Assembly: GCA_964304625.1 (NCBI GenBank)
Contig: OZ199838.1
Span: forward strand, 16,678,001-16,742,000
Direction: 5' to 3'
Length of the DNA stretch: 64,000 bases
DNA from: Kudoa neothunni
Taxonomy: Eukaryota; Cnidaria
Under the pieces are notes generated by a model. It worked only from the letters and a program-made list of their open reading frames with translations. It ran no database searches and was not told the DNA's origin. A program made the translations under genes and the position numbers. This document shows, in pieces, positions 24,566 to 36,883 of the stretch (positions are counted from its first letter, which is position 1; each line of letters opens with the position of its first letter).

Positions 24566-26323
24566 ATGGATTCAAGTCTGCACCCTCTCCCCGAAGAATT
24601 CGATTCAAACAAATGGTTGTGCGGCGTTGGATTTTCGGTGATGGACAACCGGAAAGGTCCACAAATAATATGTCAAGTTCCGAGTGGAATATTGTTAGCT
24701 GACGATTTCAACCAGATTTCCAATTCTATTATTTGTGAAACCATTCCCAATATCAATACGATCACGTTTTTGCATGGGAAATATTATATTATGGGTTGTC
24801 CTATCAAAATCGAGGACAAACACTACACACGTAACAGTTTTTTGTTTAACGTGTTTTTCATGTTGGAATCTGCAATTCAAACCAACTCGTCACACCTTCG
24901 AATGTATTATCTAAATTTTTTGGATATTGGAAGTCCAGAAATTTGATATTAATCCTTAAAAATAGATTTAAATCAATTTCAACTACAATCGCTCTGCACA
25001 TGCGCCAAGTTGAATCGAAAACTAAAATTCTCTCGTCCTACAATGAGGATATCAACCGGAAAAAAATTTTGCAAATTTTGCAAGGGTTGTATGAATCGCT
25101 CATGCGCAATAAGAGTCATTTTATATTTGAGCACGACGGCAAGCCTACTCCTAATAGTTTCGTGTTGAGTTGGAGAACGACATCCAACACGCCAAAATTA
25201 TCAGGTGCCGCTGTGCCATTATTTCTAAAAAAACCACGCGACACTGCTGTAATTTTCCATTATTTAATTATTCTTTTTTAGATGTGTTTTAATCGTTTAA
25301 ATTTAATCTTTTATATGTTGCGCGCGCCGCCAGTTGTAGTTTTCAATAAGACAGAGGCTATGGGCGCGGTAAATTTTAATCCTAAATTACATGTGCGCAT
25401 GCGTTTTGAAAATTTCTAATACCAGGAACTCTTATTTATAAGCGGTTTACAGATTTTATTTTTTGGAATCTGCTATATTTAATTATTTCCATGCCAATAG
25501 TTGATTCCTTTCACATTAATTTCCGTTTAAATTTTAGCTACTAAGTTTGTTCTCAACATAATATGTATATATATATATATATATATATATCATGTTATAT
25601 CTCATTCTGATTAAACCCTTAGAATGAGGTAAGTACAATTAAGTACAGACAAAATTATGTTTTTGATGATTTTTATTATTAAATTAATTAAATTTTTAGT
25701 TTTGTTTCGATGAAAATGGATCAAAAATTGCACCTCATATCAATGGATCCAATGATCTCAATAAAATAGCGACCGAATCATCCATACCTCTAAATAATGT
25801 GATTGCTACTGTTGAATCTTTGATTCATGTGTGTAAAGTGGTGGCTGTTATTCCACACTATTCTGAACACTCGAGATTCACATGGGGTCCTAATTTCAAT
25901 GAAATTTTCCACAACGATGACGTCAGAATTGGAATAACCGAATATTGTTCCCATCAGCCTACTAACACCATAACTTCTAACTATAACAATGAATCATTCA
26001 TCTGTATTCTCCATTTGTTAAGCAATGTGGTGAGTACAAGCATTCCGATGAATCATTTGAAAAATTTTGTATCCAAAGATCAACTATCGATCATCAACCT
26101 AAAAGCTTTAATCGATTATTCGTTAGCTTGTCAAATTGTCGCCGTAGAATCCGGTTATCAAGTGGAAATTCACCCTTGTCATGCTAATAGCAACACTAAT
26201 CAAAATCACCATTTCAACTACCGTATACGATCTGATGAACACTCCGGTCTTAAATCAACCTCTCTTGTTTCCCAAAAGAACCACACACATACCAGTTCAT
26301 CCATTACCAATCTTTTTATTTAG
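24566..26323 (+). CDS. NPRL2: NPRL2, GATOR1 complex subunit
   Basis: Three exons: 24566-24903, 24966-25248 and 25700-26323. Exon 1 has VGFSVMDNRKGPQIICQVPS and IMGCPIKIEDKHYTRNSFLF, matching the NPRL2 longin part ([29 protein letters not shown]). Exon 2 carries ISTTIALHMRQVESKTKILS and GAAVPLFLKKPRD. Exon 3 carries IAPHINGSNDLNKIATESSI, NVIATVESLIHVCKVVAVIP and the winged-helix part ESFICILHLLSNVVSTSIP. The C-terminus is Asn/His/Ser-rich and longer than usual. NPRL2 with NPRL3 and DEPDC5 forms GATOR1, which restrains TORC1 at the lysosome when amino acids are scarce. The donor at 24904 rather than a later GT keeps the frame. Intron 2 (451 bases) contains a hAT MITE fragment and an AT repeat. 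Confidence 0.88.
25330..25560 (+). mobile_element. hAT MITE fragment inside NPRL2 intron 2
   Basis: The blocks GACAGAGGCTATGGGCGCGGTAAA-like, AGGAACTCTTATTTATAAGC and TTTAATTATTTCC line up with the MITEs at 4300-4860 and 57935-58381. Neither terminal inverted repeat survives. It makes this intron about ten times longer than its neighbours without disturbing splice sites. Confidence 0.55.
25567..25590. repeat. (AT)n microsatellite
   Basis: About 12 tandem AT units in the NPRL2 intron, next to the MITE fragment. Confidence 0.9.
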
Positions 26324-27030
26324 CCAACCTTTTTATTTATTGTTTTTTATGCATGATATACGTATTTATCATTTTTCTGTAATTAAGTTATTGGCAATGT
26401 TTATTGGTCCGGCAGATAAGTTAATGATCGTTTTGCCTTTGTTAACATTATATAAAATAAGATTGGCTGTTATATTACAGCATTTATAAACTAATTTAAT
26501 ATGTTGGTCGTTCCTGATGGGATGTATTACCGATGTAGCTTGATTATGCTATTCAGATTTTATTATTTTATTTTTTGTGGAAATCTATGAAAAAATTAAT
26601 TAACCAATTAGTCATAATATTTATATAAAACTGTAACGTCGTATTTTGTGAAACTTGTACTTGTACCCAGGGTAGCGTAGTTAAAGTACGCAATGAACAG
26701 CATCGAAAGTAATGTAGAAGAAAGTGATGTTAACACTAATGAGAATAGTTTTTTAACGTCGTTGATACATTTTTTCCCTTTTCAGAGTTAAAGTTGAGAA
26801 TCTTACAGTTTTAATGTCAGGACAAAATTAATATTTCCATACTAAATCGCAAAATCATTGAGAGCGCACAAAAACGATGTGATCGAGTATTATAATGTCA
26901 CATGAAATTATATTATAATATTATTCAATGATTTAAATAATAGAGTATTTACTCTATTATTTAAGTGAGCACCATTAGTTACTAGAAGACGGATTTGTTT
27001 AGAAGTATCGCTTTTAAATGAACTTCTAAA
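26324..27030. other. AT-rich DNA between NPRL2 and the hAT element
   Basis: No gene is seen. The last few hundred bases may be the eroded 5' part of the hAT element, but no left terminal repeat could be found. Confidence 0.35.
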
Positions 27031-28650
27031 ATTTTAACAAGTTTCTAGAATTATGTTATATATTAAGAAACTATGTAGCATATGCACAGATAGTGCACCT
27101 TCGTTACTTGGGAAGAAGTCTGGTTTTGGCGAACTTGTTAAACAGAAAGTACCAGACCTTTTGGTAACATATTGTTTCCTCCATAAATATGCGCTAGCTT
27201 CGAAAACTCTCCAATCGATATTAAAGGATTTTCTTGACATGGCAGTGAAAGTGTTTAATGAAATTAAATCCAACGCATATAACCATCGACTTTTTAAAAC
27301 TCTTCGTCAAGAAATGAACAAAGATTATTCATTATCAAAGATGAGGTTGCCATGTTTCTTAGAGAAAGAAATAATGATCTTTATAAATAACTTGACGACA
27401 AAATATTCATTTATGGAATGGCATACCTATCTGATATCTTCGAGCACATCAGTGACTTAAATTTGTCTCTCCAGGGGAAAACGGTTACTTTAATTGGCAC
27501 TTATGAAAAAATGCGCTCTTTCACAGCAAAACTAACGCACTGGTGGAATAAGATTTTATCCGAAAATTATGTGAACTTTCCACAACTCGAAGATTTTCTA
27601 CAAACTGACGCCATTAAATTGCCAACAGTATTGTCAAAAAAAATTCCAAACCACATCACAGTATTAAAATACCCAGTTAAAGTTATTTTCAAACTACCAG
27701 CAATCTTTACCTTGATACATGGATTCGAAATTCAATTATATATAACATCAGCACCATGGCCGACTACGATCCTTTGAAAGAAGAACTGATTGATCTACAA
27801 TCAATGGAAATCCTGCATCATAAATTTAAACTAAAAAATGTTGGAGAATTTTGATGCTCCATTAGAAAACTTCTCCCAAAACTCACAGAAATGGCCCTAA
27901 AAAGTAATATCATTCACAATAACATACTTGTGCGAAGCTGGATTATACATCCACACTGGTTCATATCAAAAACCAATTCCGCAATAGACTAAATCCAGAA
28001 CATGATAATGATATGCGAGTTTCTATTGCAAAAACAATTCCTCATTTCGAATTACTTATCGAAATTAAACAAAACCAAAAGTCTCACTAGTTGTAAGTTT
28101 CATTTTATAATACTAATAAATCACTCATCCGTTTTAGTCATAAAGGTGATGATATCGTGGAGTTCTTTAAAAATGAATACCAGTTTTGTATATTATAATC
28201 TTTAAAACATTAATTTATTTTTTTAGTAGCAAACACTACATTTCAAGATAAAACATTATGTCATTCATTAGTTTCTTTTTTATTATTTTTTTATTACTGT
28301 AATTGTATTTCAACGATATTATAAAAAGTCGCTTCAGTATTAATCAAAATATACCTATAGGTTTCTTACTTCTAAAATCGTTATTAAATTTTTAATGCTT
28401 ATCGAAATAAACATTTTGTTTTAAGAAGATTACCTCAAGAATATTTTTATTAAAAATCGCTTTTAGTGAAAATTATTGTTTAAATAGAGCTAAAACTTGT
28501 GGATGTATATGGAAATTTAGCACATAAGACAATATTTTTTTAACAAAAATATTACTAGCAAAAATTTACATGAAATGAAATGCTTAGGGTCCGTGTTCCT
28601 TTAGCTTAACTAATAGGGGTGCCGCGAGTCAAAAAGGTTGGCAACCACTG
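27031..28650 (+). mobile_element. Dead hAT transposon of the ZBED5 type, right end preserved
   Basis: Two overlapping frames carry hAT transposase sequence of the ZBED5/FAM200 kind. At 27053-27460 it reads CTDSAPSLLGKKSGFGELVK, VTYCFLHKYALASKTL and IKSNAYNHRLFKTLRQEM. At 27418-27777 it reads WHTYL, then MAYLSDIFEHISDLNLSLQG. Later pieces are EELIDLQSMEILHHKFKLKN, TYLCEAG-like and DNDMRVSIAKTIPHFELLIE. The dimerisation-domain end therefore survives, but in several frames. The right tip at 28612-28650, read on the minus strand, is CAGTGGTTGCCAACCTTTTT, a classic hAT terminus. It is followed by TTCTAGGC, which fits the hAT target-site consensus. The left tip and the BED finger are missing. Confidence 0.8.
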
Positions 28651-28709
28651 TTCTAGGCGGTCAGTTCTATTCGCGTATTTTTGTTTATTTGACTTTTCTG
28701 TTAAATTAG

Positions 28710-30419
28710 ATGGATTTCAGAAAATTTTTTGACGGTGTTAACAATAATTCTTATCTATCCGATTTAGAGTCCTATAGCGATTACTCATGTATTGACGATT
28801 TGATGTTAGAAAAAAGTGATAATTCGAGATCTGAATCATTTGAGGATATAAATGAAACCTATATATCCAAAAATTACTTAATTTTTGAAATTTCTGATGG
28901 AAATAAAGATAAATTTTATGGAAAGAACTTTGAATGGTCAGCTAATCCTGTAGGATTACTTTCTAAAAAGAGGGAGCATAATATTTTAAACGAAAAAAAT
29001 CAAATAAACATTCCTGATAATATTAACATAGAATCTCAAATATGGAGTTTATTTTTTACAGATGCAATATTAAATAATATACTTTACCACACCAACAACC
29101 ATTTAAAAAACATTAAGTCAAATTTCAAACTAGAACGTGATTGCATGTAACTTGAGCGATGCTATTTAAAAGCATATATTGGCTTGCACTACTTTCTTGC
29201 AATAAAAACGACAAATTTAACCGACAAGAATAAACTTTGATCAGACGACGACTTCGACGTTCCGTTATGCAAAAAAGTTTTCAGTTTTAATAGATTCAAA
29301 CTATTGAAAAGATGTCTACACTATGCGGAAAATTGGCCTGACTCTGCTCATCATAAATTTGAAAAAATTAAAAATGTTTTCGATGACGACAAATCAAAAT
29401 TCTTAAAATATTATTCCCCCTCGGAATATTTAATCATTGATGAAATGCTAAAATCATTTAGAAGGCGATGTATTTTTAAACAATACCTGCCAGAAAAATT
29501 TGGGCTTAAAATATTGAATATGGCAGATTCAAATACATGTTATATTTTAAACCTAGAAGTTTATTTGGGTGCTCAGAATAACATGGATAATTCTGCTCAA
29601 AGTGTAGTTATGCGTCTAGCACAACCAGTTTTAGGTTCTGACGGAAACATAACTTTAGATAACTGGTTTTCTTCTGTTCTCCTTTTTCAAGAATTGTTAA
29701 ACAGTGGAATAACGGCTTGAAGAACTTTAAAAAAAATAAAAAATACATTCCTGGTGAATTTTTAGCATCATAAACAAAAGAGCTGTACACATCGAAATTT
29801 GCATGTACTAACGAGTTAATGCTGTTTTCATATATCTCTAAAAAGAATAAATCTGTCATTTTGTTGAGCAAATTTCATCGCCAGTTAATAGTCGACTTAG
29901 AAAATCCTAAAAAAGTTCCAGAAATTATTTCATTTTATAACTCTTCCAAAGGTCATGTTGATACAATGGATCAAATTATTCCACCTATCGAATAACTAGA
30001 AGATTTCCGGCAGTAATATTTCACACTTTGTTAGACGTCGTATTAATCAACGCTTTAGTTATTTACTATATCAAATTGAACAAACCAATAAGATGTAAAG
30101 ATTTTTTAAAATCGTTATCCATGCATTTCATGAAAGAGCAAATCTGTAGAAAATGCATTAAACATAATTTATTTTAATTATTACTTTATAGAATCACCAA
30201 AAATCAATTTCTCGCAAGAATCCAACAATCTCATCGCCAAAAAACGTTGTCACTTGTGTCCTCACCAAAACGATAAAATACCCGAACAGGGAGTCATAGT
30301 TGAAAAAATCAATCAAAATAATATATGTGGCAATTTACATCGAGTTTTTCTTGGTGAGGTCCAGTGGACCTCACGATTGCGTTCGCGTTAAGTTTTTTTC
30401 GTGTGCCACGGTGGGTTAA
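28710..30419 (+). mobile_element. Dead piggyBac transposon 3, right end preserved
   Basis: The transposase begins with an acidic N-terminus (MDFRKFFDGVNNNSYLSDLE) and carries FDDDKSKFLKYYSPSEYLII and DEMLKSFRRRCIFKQYLPEK, with the first catalytic Asp. Next come FGLKILNMADSNTCYILNLE (second Asp) and GNITLDNWFSSVLLFQELL. Further downstream are KKVPEIISFYNSSKGHVDTM plus DQ (third Asp), RRFPAVIFHTLLDVVLINAL and a C-terminal KRCHLCP cysteine cluster. Several stops and shifts lie between these blocks. The right end is CCACGGTGGG followed by TTAA (30416-30419), with a GAGGTCCAGTGGACCTC palindrome just inside. No left TTAA tip was found before 28710, where the hAT right end begins. It is less decayed than piggyBac 1. 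Confidence 0.85.
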
Positions 30420-31059
30420 TGTTTTAGTTTTTACTACGTTAATTAATGAAACAATTCATTCAATATTTGCAGTAGCTGGAATCGTTTTCCTTAGCATCCT
30501 GATCGAGTCAATCTTTAAAATCCTCTACTTGTAAGTTATAACCAACACACCTTGATTGAAACACATATTATACCACGCTCTTTTTTGAGCTTCGTTTGAA
30601 TTTTCCTTCATACTTCGTAATAATATACGTCAATAACCTCAAAATATGTTATTAAAAAAATAGAAAAATTTAAATAAAACGTTGAAATACCCAAATACAA
30701 TCAGAGAATAATAATTACAATTGATCAAATAATAATTATTCAAAAATTGGAAAACAATGTGTTGACGACGATCGTGATATCTTTTTAAAATTTGGAATAA
30801 TTTTAATTCTCTCCATTACTAAAACAATAAATATGATTATTTTACCTAATTCTAAAACTTATTATTTATAAACTGATCTCAAGGAATTTAATAATCCACA
30901 AGTTTTCTGAAAAAACAAAAAACCCAAGATTTAGCCTAGACTGAAAAATACTCCCCCAAGTACCTAAGATTAGTAGAAAAACCCAAGGTTTGGGCGCCCT
31001 AGTTGCAACCGATAGCGCGCAAATAAGACTCTCGCGGTTATTATTATTTGTATTATTTT
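30420..31059. other. Intergenic DNA, no gene seen
   Basis: AT-rich; a GC-richer patch at about 30985-31040 (GGGCGCCCTAGTTGCAACC, GATAGCGCGC) may be a repeat edge but was not identified. Confidence 0.35.
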
Positions 31060-31460
31060 TATGTTTAGCGTCTTATTACAAAAGTTCACCTTACTAATTA
31101 ATTGGGATACAGCGTATACTGTAAAAATGTCTAACGGCGATTATTATCGCGTTTTCAGGTACATTTTGAAAAAATTTTCCATTATTTCTAAAACTCTTAC
31201 CAAAATTCAACTGTCAAAATTTAAATGTTACCCTCGTTTCTAATAAACAAAAATAAAATCTATGTGGGTTTTCTTGAAAAAATTGCGTCTTTCAGTTAGC
31301 CACGTGATATAACATATTGGTAGTTTCCTAGTTTAATTTAAAAATACTTTGAATATTTTTACCTTTTTAAATCATAAAATATTTCACCAAATATAAACTT
31401 TGAATACGTCGTATTGATGAAAGTGCACACTATCGGTTACCTACTATATTACAATAGTCA
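31060..31460 (+). repeat. Repeat family C, copy 1
   Basis: Two blocks match 47745-48010. One reads AAAAGTTCACCTTACTA ... GCGTATACTGTA ... ATGTCTAA(C/T)G; the other reads ATAAACTTTGAATA(C/G)GTCGT then TATCGGTTACC. A more distant third copy is at 60970-61330, sharing ATATTGGTAGTTTCCTAGTT-like sequence. The part after the shared ATG reads MSNGDYYRVFRYI here and MSNEDYQRAAVRYIHTRG in copy 2, so the family may carry the 5' end of a coding region. Confidence 0.55.
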
Positions 31461-31979
31461 TTTGAATACATTATATATTTATAAAAATATTTAATTTGAT
31501 TAAATTTTTCGTTATATGAATTATAAATTTTTTTAATAAGTAACTAAGAAAAGTTGAAAGTAATTATTTTGCTTTAGCCTATTTTATCGATTTTTTCAAA
31601 AATAAATAAAATAATATTATATCGATGAGATAAAATTCTAAGAGAGATTTTTTAAGAAAATTACAATTTTTCAGTGTGATTAATGCACTGTAGAATTAAT
31701 TTTATTGTATATATAAAGGAGATGTAGAACGCGCATGTGCATTATTAGCACATCAAACGTAAACCTATGTGGAGAGAGAACAAAAGACACAACAAGCGAG
31801 TTGATCGCATGATTTCAGATAGATATATCTCTAACGATAGGAGAATAAAGACCCCAGAAATGAATGTGAATTTTAATGTTTTGGGGTTGATTTATAAATA
31901 AAAAACAAGGTGAAACACTCCCAAAGTTTGATACGAATCATCGGCAAAAAAGCTAAAAAATACATAGACGATAATAAAA

Positions 31980-33730
31980 ATAGTACTCAAGACAATAAAG
32001 ATTATTTGTAAATTTCCACAGTTTTGGATTTCATATGAAAATATTACAAAATTCTTACAAAATAATATCTAGAGTACCTTGGACATACGATCCAAATATC
32101 AAAATCGATAGGTTCCTCCATCTTTTGATAAATTTGGGATTAAATAATGAGTTGTAATAATTAGATTTGATGCCAGAGCGTTTCTAGATTTGTTTTCAAT
32201 ACCAAAATCTGCACCTTTCAATCTGTATAATTCATTTTCGATTTAGTATAAACTATTTTAATCTAGAATCGATATTATTAACGATGATAACATTGAAAAA
32301 AGAAACAAACTCAATCAGCTATGCAATTTTGAGCGTTTTCAAACTCTTATTCAACTAAAAATATTAAATAGTGAGCTTTATTTAGTTTGATGTTTTTATG
32401 TGAATTTTTTATTTTGTTGAATAAAGTTCCGGAAGAAACCTACATTAAACAAATTTCGAAATTCCACACATCCACTAAAACTACAGATTTTGATAAGTAC
32501 ACAAAACTCATTGTTTGGCATGGAATTTAGTGCATTCTTTAGCCGTGTCAAATATAAATCTAAAACTAATGTAACCCTCCCATCAGCCACCATTGAATAT
32601 CGATATGAAGATTCTCAAATTGTACCCGGAAAGGAAGAAAAAAAACCCGCCTGCGAACCAAATAATCATCTCATCAACCCTTCACTTACAGATATTCCTA
32701 TAGTTGTGAATTCGATGAGCGATGAACGAGTATTTTCTCGCTCTAATTTTAATTTTTAATTGGTTTCATTAGAAAAAAGAAATAAATCGATTTGCTGCCA
32801 AATTTGGAATAGGTTCAACGCCTTTTACTGAGTAATATTTCTCTTACTCTATTTGTTCACTTTTTGATTTCGACGCTTTTTGTAGATTGCTACTTAAGGA
32901 CCACGAACGAAACAAACTCTCCGAAGAAATCTTAGACGGTGATGCTACTATTTGGAACAATATGGTATTCAACTGATTTTATTTTTTTTTGATAAAACAA
33001 ACTAGAAAAACAAAGAAGATGTTGGTCAATTGCGAGAAAAACAAAAATCCAATCAGCGTCGGATAACCCAATATTAGTTAGTTGTGTGCTTCCGATATCG
33101 AAAGTTCACATCCCATTAGTGATTCAGATATTGAACTAGAAATTGAAAGACCAACAAGCATTCTTCAAGAAGAAATGTACTTAGTTTATAATATTAACAT
33201 TGCGTGATATGTACCGTAGAAACAAAAATTTGAAAGAATGCCAACAGCGTCAGCTGCAACATCAAACCTCGTACAAATCGGATCAAAGTGAAGATTCCCC
33301 CACACATTCTGACAAAGTGGAGTATATATCTGAATTTAACTTTCAGACGAGGTATCTATTGCTTTCATTTCATTGTCTAATAGAACTTGGCCTTTAGTAC
33401 TAAACGTAAAAGAAAGTACAACTTCTTATATATTGAAGGGTTTTATGTGTTTTTTGAAATTTTGTTGGCTTAGATCTCGATTTGATCAACCACCTGCTCC
33501 TGTGATTTCACCCCAACACATATCACCTAAAACTGAACCTAAACGCGCTGAAAGTGTATCTTCAAAAAAAGCTGTTCCTGTTCCTGCTCCTGCGAAAAGT
33601 GACAAAGTAATTGTAATGTGTATGATATCCCCCTACTATCCAACTAAATAGAAACTTACCCCTCGAGAGTTACTTAAATTGAGAACACAAAATCTTATCG
33701 AGAAGCAGCGTATTTTGAGATTGGCTTAAA
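31980..33730 (+). CDS. Unrecognised multi-exon locus, possibly decayed
   Basis: Several protein-like segments with plausible GT-AG borders occur in order: VPWTYDPNIKIDRFLHLLIN, FDARAFLDLFSIPKSAPFNL, IDIINDDNIEKRNKLNQLCN then FERFQTLIQLKILN, IPEETYIKQISKFHTSTKTT then DFDKYTKLIVWHG. After a frame problem near 32530 come TIEYRYEDSQIVPGKEEKKP, DHERNKLSEEILDGDATIWN, a Ser/Asp/Glu/Gln-rich stretch (QQRQLQHQTSYKSDQSEDSP) and a Pro/Lys-rich stretch (ISPKTEPKRAESVSSKKAVP). The last piece is TPRELLKLRTQNLIEKQRIL. It looks like a charged nuclear protein with an N-terminal helical domain. I do not recognise the family and could not thread one uninterrupted frame, so it may be a decaying gene or have exons I misplaced. 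Confidence 0.4.
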
Positions 33731-36700
33731 AACTAAAAATAATTCATGTATTTAGTGAAGTTGGATCAATCAAAAAAACACTGATGTTCCTTATTTAGAA
33801 TTAAAACATTCGCCATTTTTGATAATTGTAAATATTATACCTTTGAAATAGAATATATGTATTTGTTTTGTGTTTATATCAAAAAGTTCTTCTTTTACTG
33901 AATTACTCATAATTACTAGCGCAGCGCAAACTGTCCAGCTTTGCTTGGCAGGGGAACCAAATATTTTGCGCCGGAAAATTTCTTAAAAATATATTAACCA
34001 TACAAAGAATTTAACTAATTTTTTGAGTACTTCATAATTTTGAAGATCGCGGTTAGCGAAGCAAACCTCTTGATCATTCTGGGGTAGGGGTACGTTTATC
34101 CCTAATTAGTTATTGCTATGCCCTGAAATCAACGCTAAGTAATTGAAGATCAATGTCGGATGTTCTTAAATTCACCCGAACTGTTATTTAAGAAATTAAT
34201 TTTCTGACCCCTGCTCAAAATATTCGTGCATCATTAATTTAGTTAGATCACAAAAATGGACAAAATTATATAACCAGATGATAAGTTACGAAAATTAATT
34301 GTTATAACTCAATTTAATATCTCCTTATAGAGCAACTACTTTAATACACTTACTCGCAGAAACAGTTGCGAATCCCGTCAATATTAATTTAAATAATTAG
34401 ATAAATACAATTATAATGTTTATATTGAATTTTATTGATGAAACTTCAATTCGTATAATTAAATCTGAGAACATTATCAAATGTTGAAGGCGTAACTTAT
34501 TACAATTATAGAATACGCCAAATTCATCTTTATTTAAGTAAATTCTTATTTGTTTTATATTTTAAGCTATATATAAAACCATCAAGATGTATTTGTAAAG
34601 TCAAGTATATGAAAAGTTACGGTATAAGGAGTTTGTTTGCGTACACCGTGCAAAAAAAACATCTAATGTATATATACTGATGGATGATAAACTTAAATGA
34701 ATGTTTGATTCGAGCATGTAAAGGATAAAGTAAATTTCAACTTTTTATTCCTCTGACCTAGATGGGCGTTAATCCTTTTATTGGAATATTTTAATCTGCT
34801 TATCAAACTTCAAACCAATAAAATCGGTATCATCTTAATACTTTTGAGCTGTTTAATGTGTACGAGAGATTAAAAGAGTTTTCTCAATAATATAAATTAT
34901 ATTAAATTGTGACAATGTATCTATATAAGGGGAAATGTCGCACTTGCTCAAACACACGGGCACGTCTCCTTTATATATAGCGGATAGAAGATATAAATAT
35001 TCGACTAGTGAAAATAATACTATAAAATTTAATTTTTAGATTGTCAATACATTCTTTTGTAATAAAAGTTCAAAATTAATTTAATCAAAATTTTTATCTC
35101 CTTTTCCACAAATTTTTGGTCAGAAATTAAATAAATCATACATATAACCTCATCTAATATATACTACAAGTAATAAATGTTGAATAACTTTGGTAATTTT
35201 TTAGTCCAAAATTATTGTTATAACATCATTTATTGTGAATGAAAATTATATATTTTTTTGCTATGCATCAGTATTATCTACACAATTATAGTTAGTTTTA
35301 CGCAGCGTCTTCTGGGTTGAGGGAAAGATGCGTAAAACTAATAAAATATTTTTACATATTCTGCGCGCGTATAAATATTTATTTTTTATACGTCGCCCTT
35401 TGGTTATAATGTATGTAATAACCAATCATTTAAAAAAATCTTAATAAATGAATATATTCTTAACATTGTAAATATTGTAACACTCTCCAATAATGTTTTC
35501 AATTGTTATTACATAACTTTTCCTTATTTACTTCATATATTAAAAGCTTTAGTTTTATATTAGTTTTCGCTGATAGAATAAAGCGAACTCATTATTTTAA
35601 CAGATATAATCAGAATAATATTATGAGCATAATTGCTTTAGCTCTTCAATTAGAAATGATAATTGGATCAACGTAGGAAAACTAACCATGTAAATTTATC
35701 TTTATATTTTAATTTAATTTAATCAAAAAACCAAACATTTTTTAATTGTGAAAATATAACTCTTTCGTATTTTTTCATTTTCTTAATTTTTAAGTAATAT
35801 TTCATTCTTTAAACCATTCTCATTCAAATCAAATATAGATAATTTAGGTCGAAAAGCCAATATTTCACCTAATTAAACTCCTAAAACCGATTTAAAAAGT
35901 TCACACATAAAATTCTGATATAATTTTACATTATTTTTTAACATTTCATTAAGTATGAGAATGTATGACATGTCAAATTGCTGTATAGGGGTAGCATTCG
36001 CCCCTCACTGAGGACAGCCGTTATTTTATCATATTATTTTATATCCATCTAAAATTTCTTGGATTTTTATTTATCTTTGCTAGTTACTGAAGCTACACAA
36101 CAATCGACAAAAAATATTCATCCAAAGGAACTGATTAAAATATCTTACTCATTTTTTAGCTATTTTCTATTTTATTCTAATTCTGAACGTCTCAAAATTA
36201 AAAAAGCATTCTAAGATAAAGATATACTGCTGCTGATTTGATTATATATATATATATATAAAATATGCAGTGTTTTTAAACATTGGATAATAGTGGTTAT
36301 GACAACACTGATACTTACTCTAACGAAAGGCTTGTTTTCCATCGATTTACACTTTGTTAGTCACAATTTGGACACCCAACTTGTATATAAACAAAAAATA
36401 CGGAGATATTTAAAAAGCTAGAATAATTTCTACACACACGCTGATAAAACGAACAACTTCAAGTTAACTCCCTTTTTTCAACAAAGTGACAAAATTTGCA
36501 TTACCCATCTATCAAGTTCTAATTCTTATTAGATCATAAACGGGCTTAGATAAGCCCGAGAATACTCGCTTAAGCTCAAATTATAGATAATTAAAATGAA
36601 TCCCTTGTTTACTAGCTAAAAAAATTTTAATTTATAGATATCGGAATTTTAAATGCATTCTTTCAATTTTTTGAATCAACTCACTCGCCAAATAATCCAC

Positions 36701-36883
36701 ATGGTTATTTAATAAAATATATTCAGTATATTAATCGTAAATGGGTTCGTGAAGATTACACTTACACAGGCAGCCCGAACTGCAGGTTGGTTTGCTGAGT
36801 TACTGTTCGACAGTTAGTAACAATTCACGTTATTATAATTCTAAATAAAAACACTTTAACTAAACTAGAACGTGGAAATCGCA
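33731..36883. other. Long AT-rich intergenic region with two inverted repeats
   Basis: No gene is supported. It contains an imperfect inverted repeat at 34919-34983, with TATATAAGGGGA facing TCTCCTTTATATATA. It also has a perfect 13-base-arm hairpin at 35292-35341, an (AT)n run at 36242-36261, and a near-palindrome GTTACTGTTCGACAGTTAGTAAC-like at about 36799-36821 shortly before the next gene. Confidence 0.45.
35292..35341. repeat. Perfect hairpin, 13-base arms, 24-base loop
   Basis: TTAGTTTTACGCA at 35292-35304 pairs with TGCGTAAAACTAA at 35329-35341. The loop is GC-richer than the surroundings. It could be a small MITE tip pair or a structured RNA; nothing else supports either. Confidence 0.8.

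Noticed and set aside
25799-26323. Separate gene suggested by the ATG-less frame at 25.8 kb
   Set aside because: It reads continuously with 25700 as the third exon of NPRL2 and matches the NPRL2 C-terminal region.
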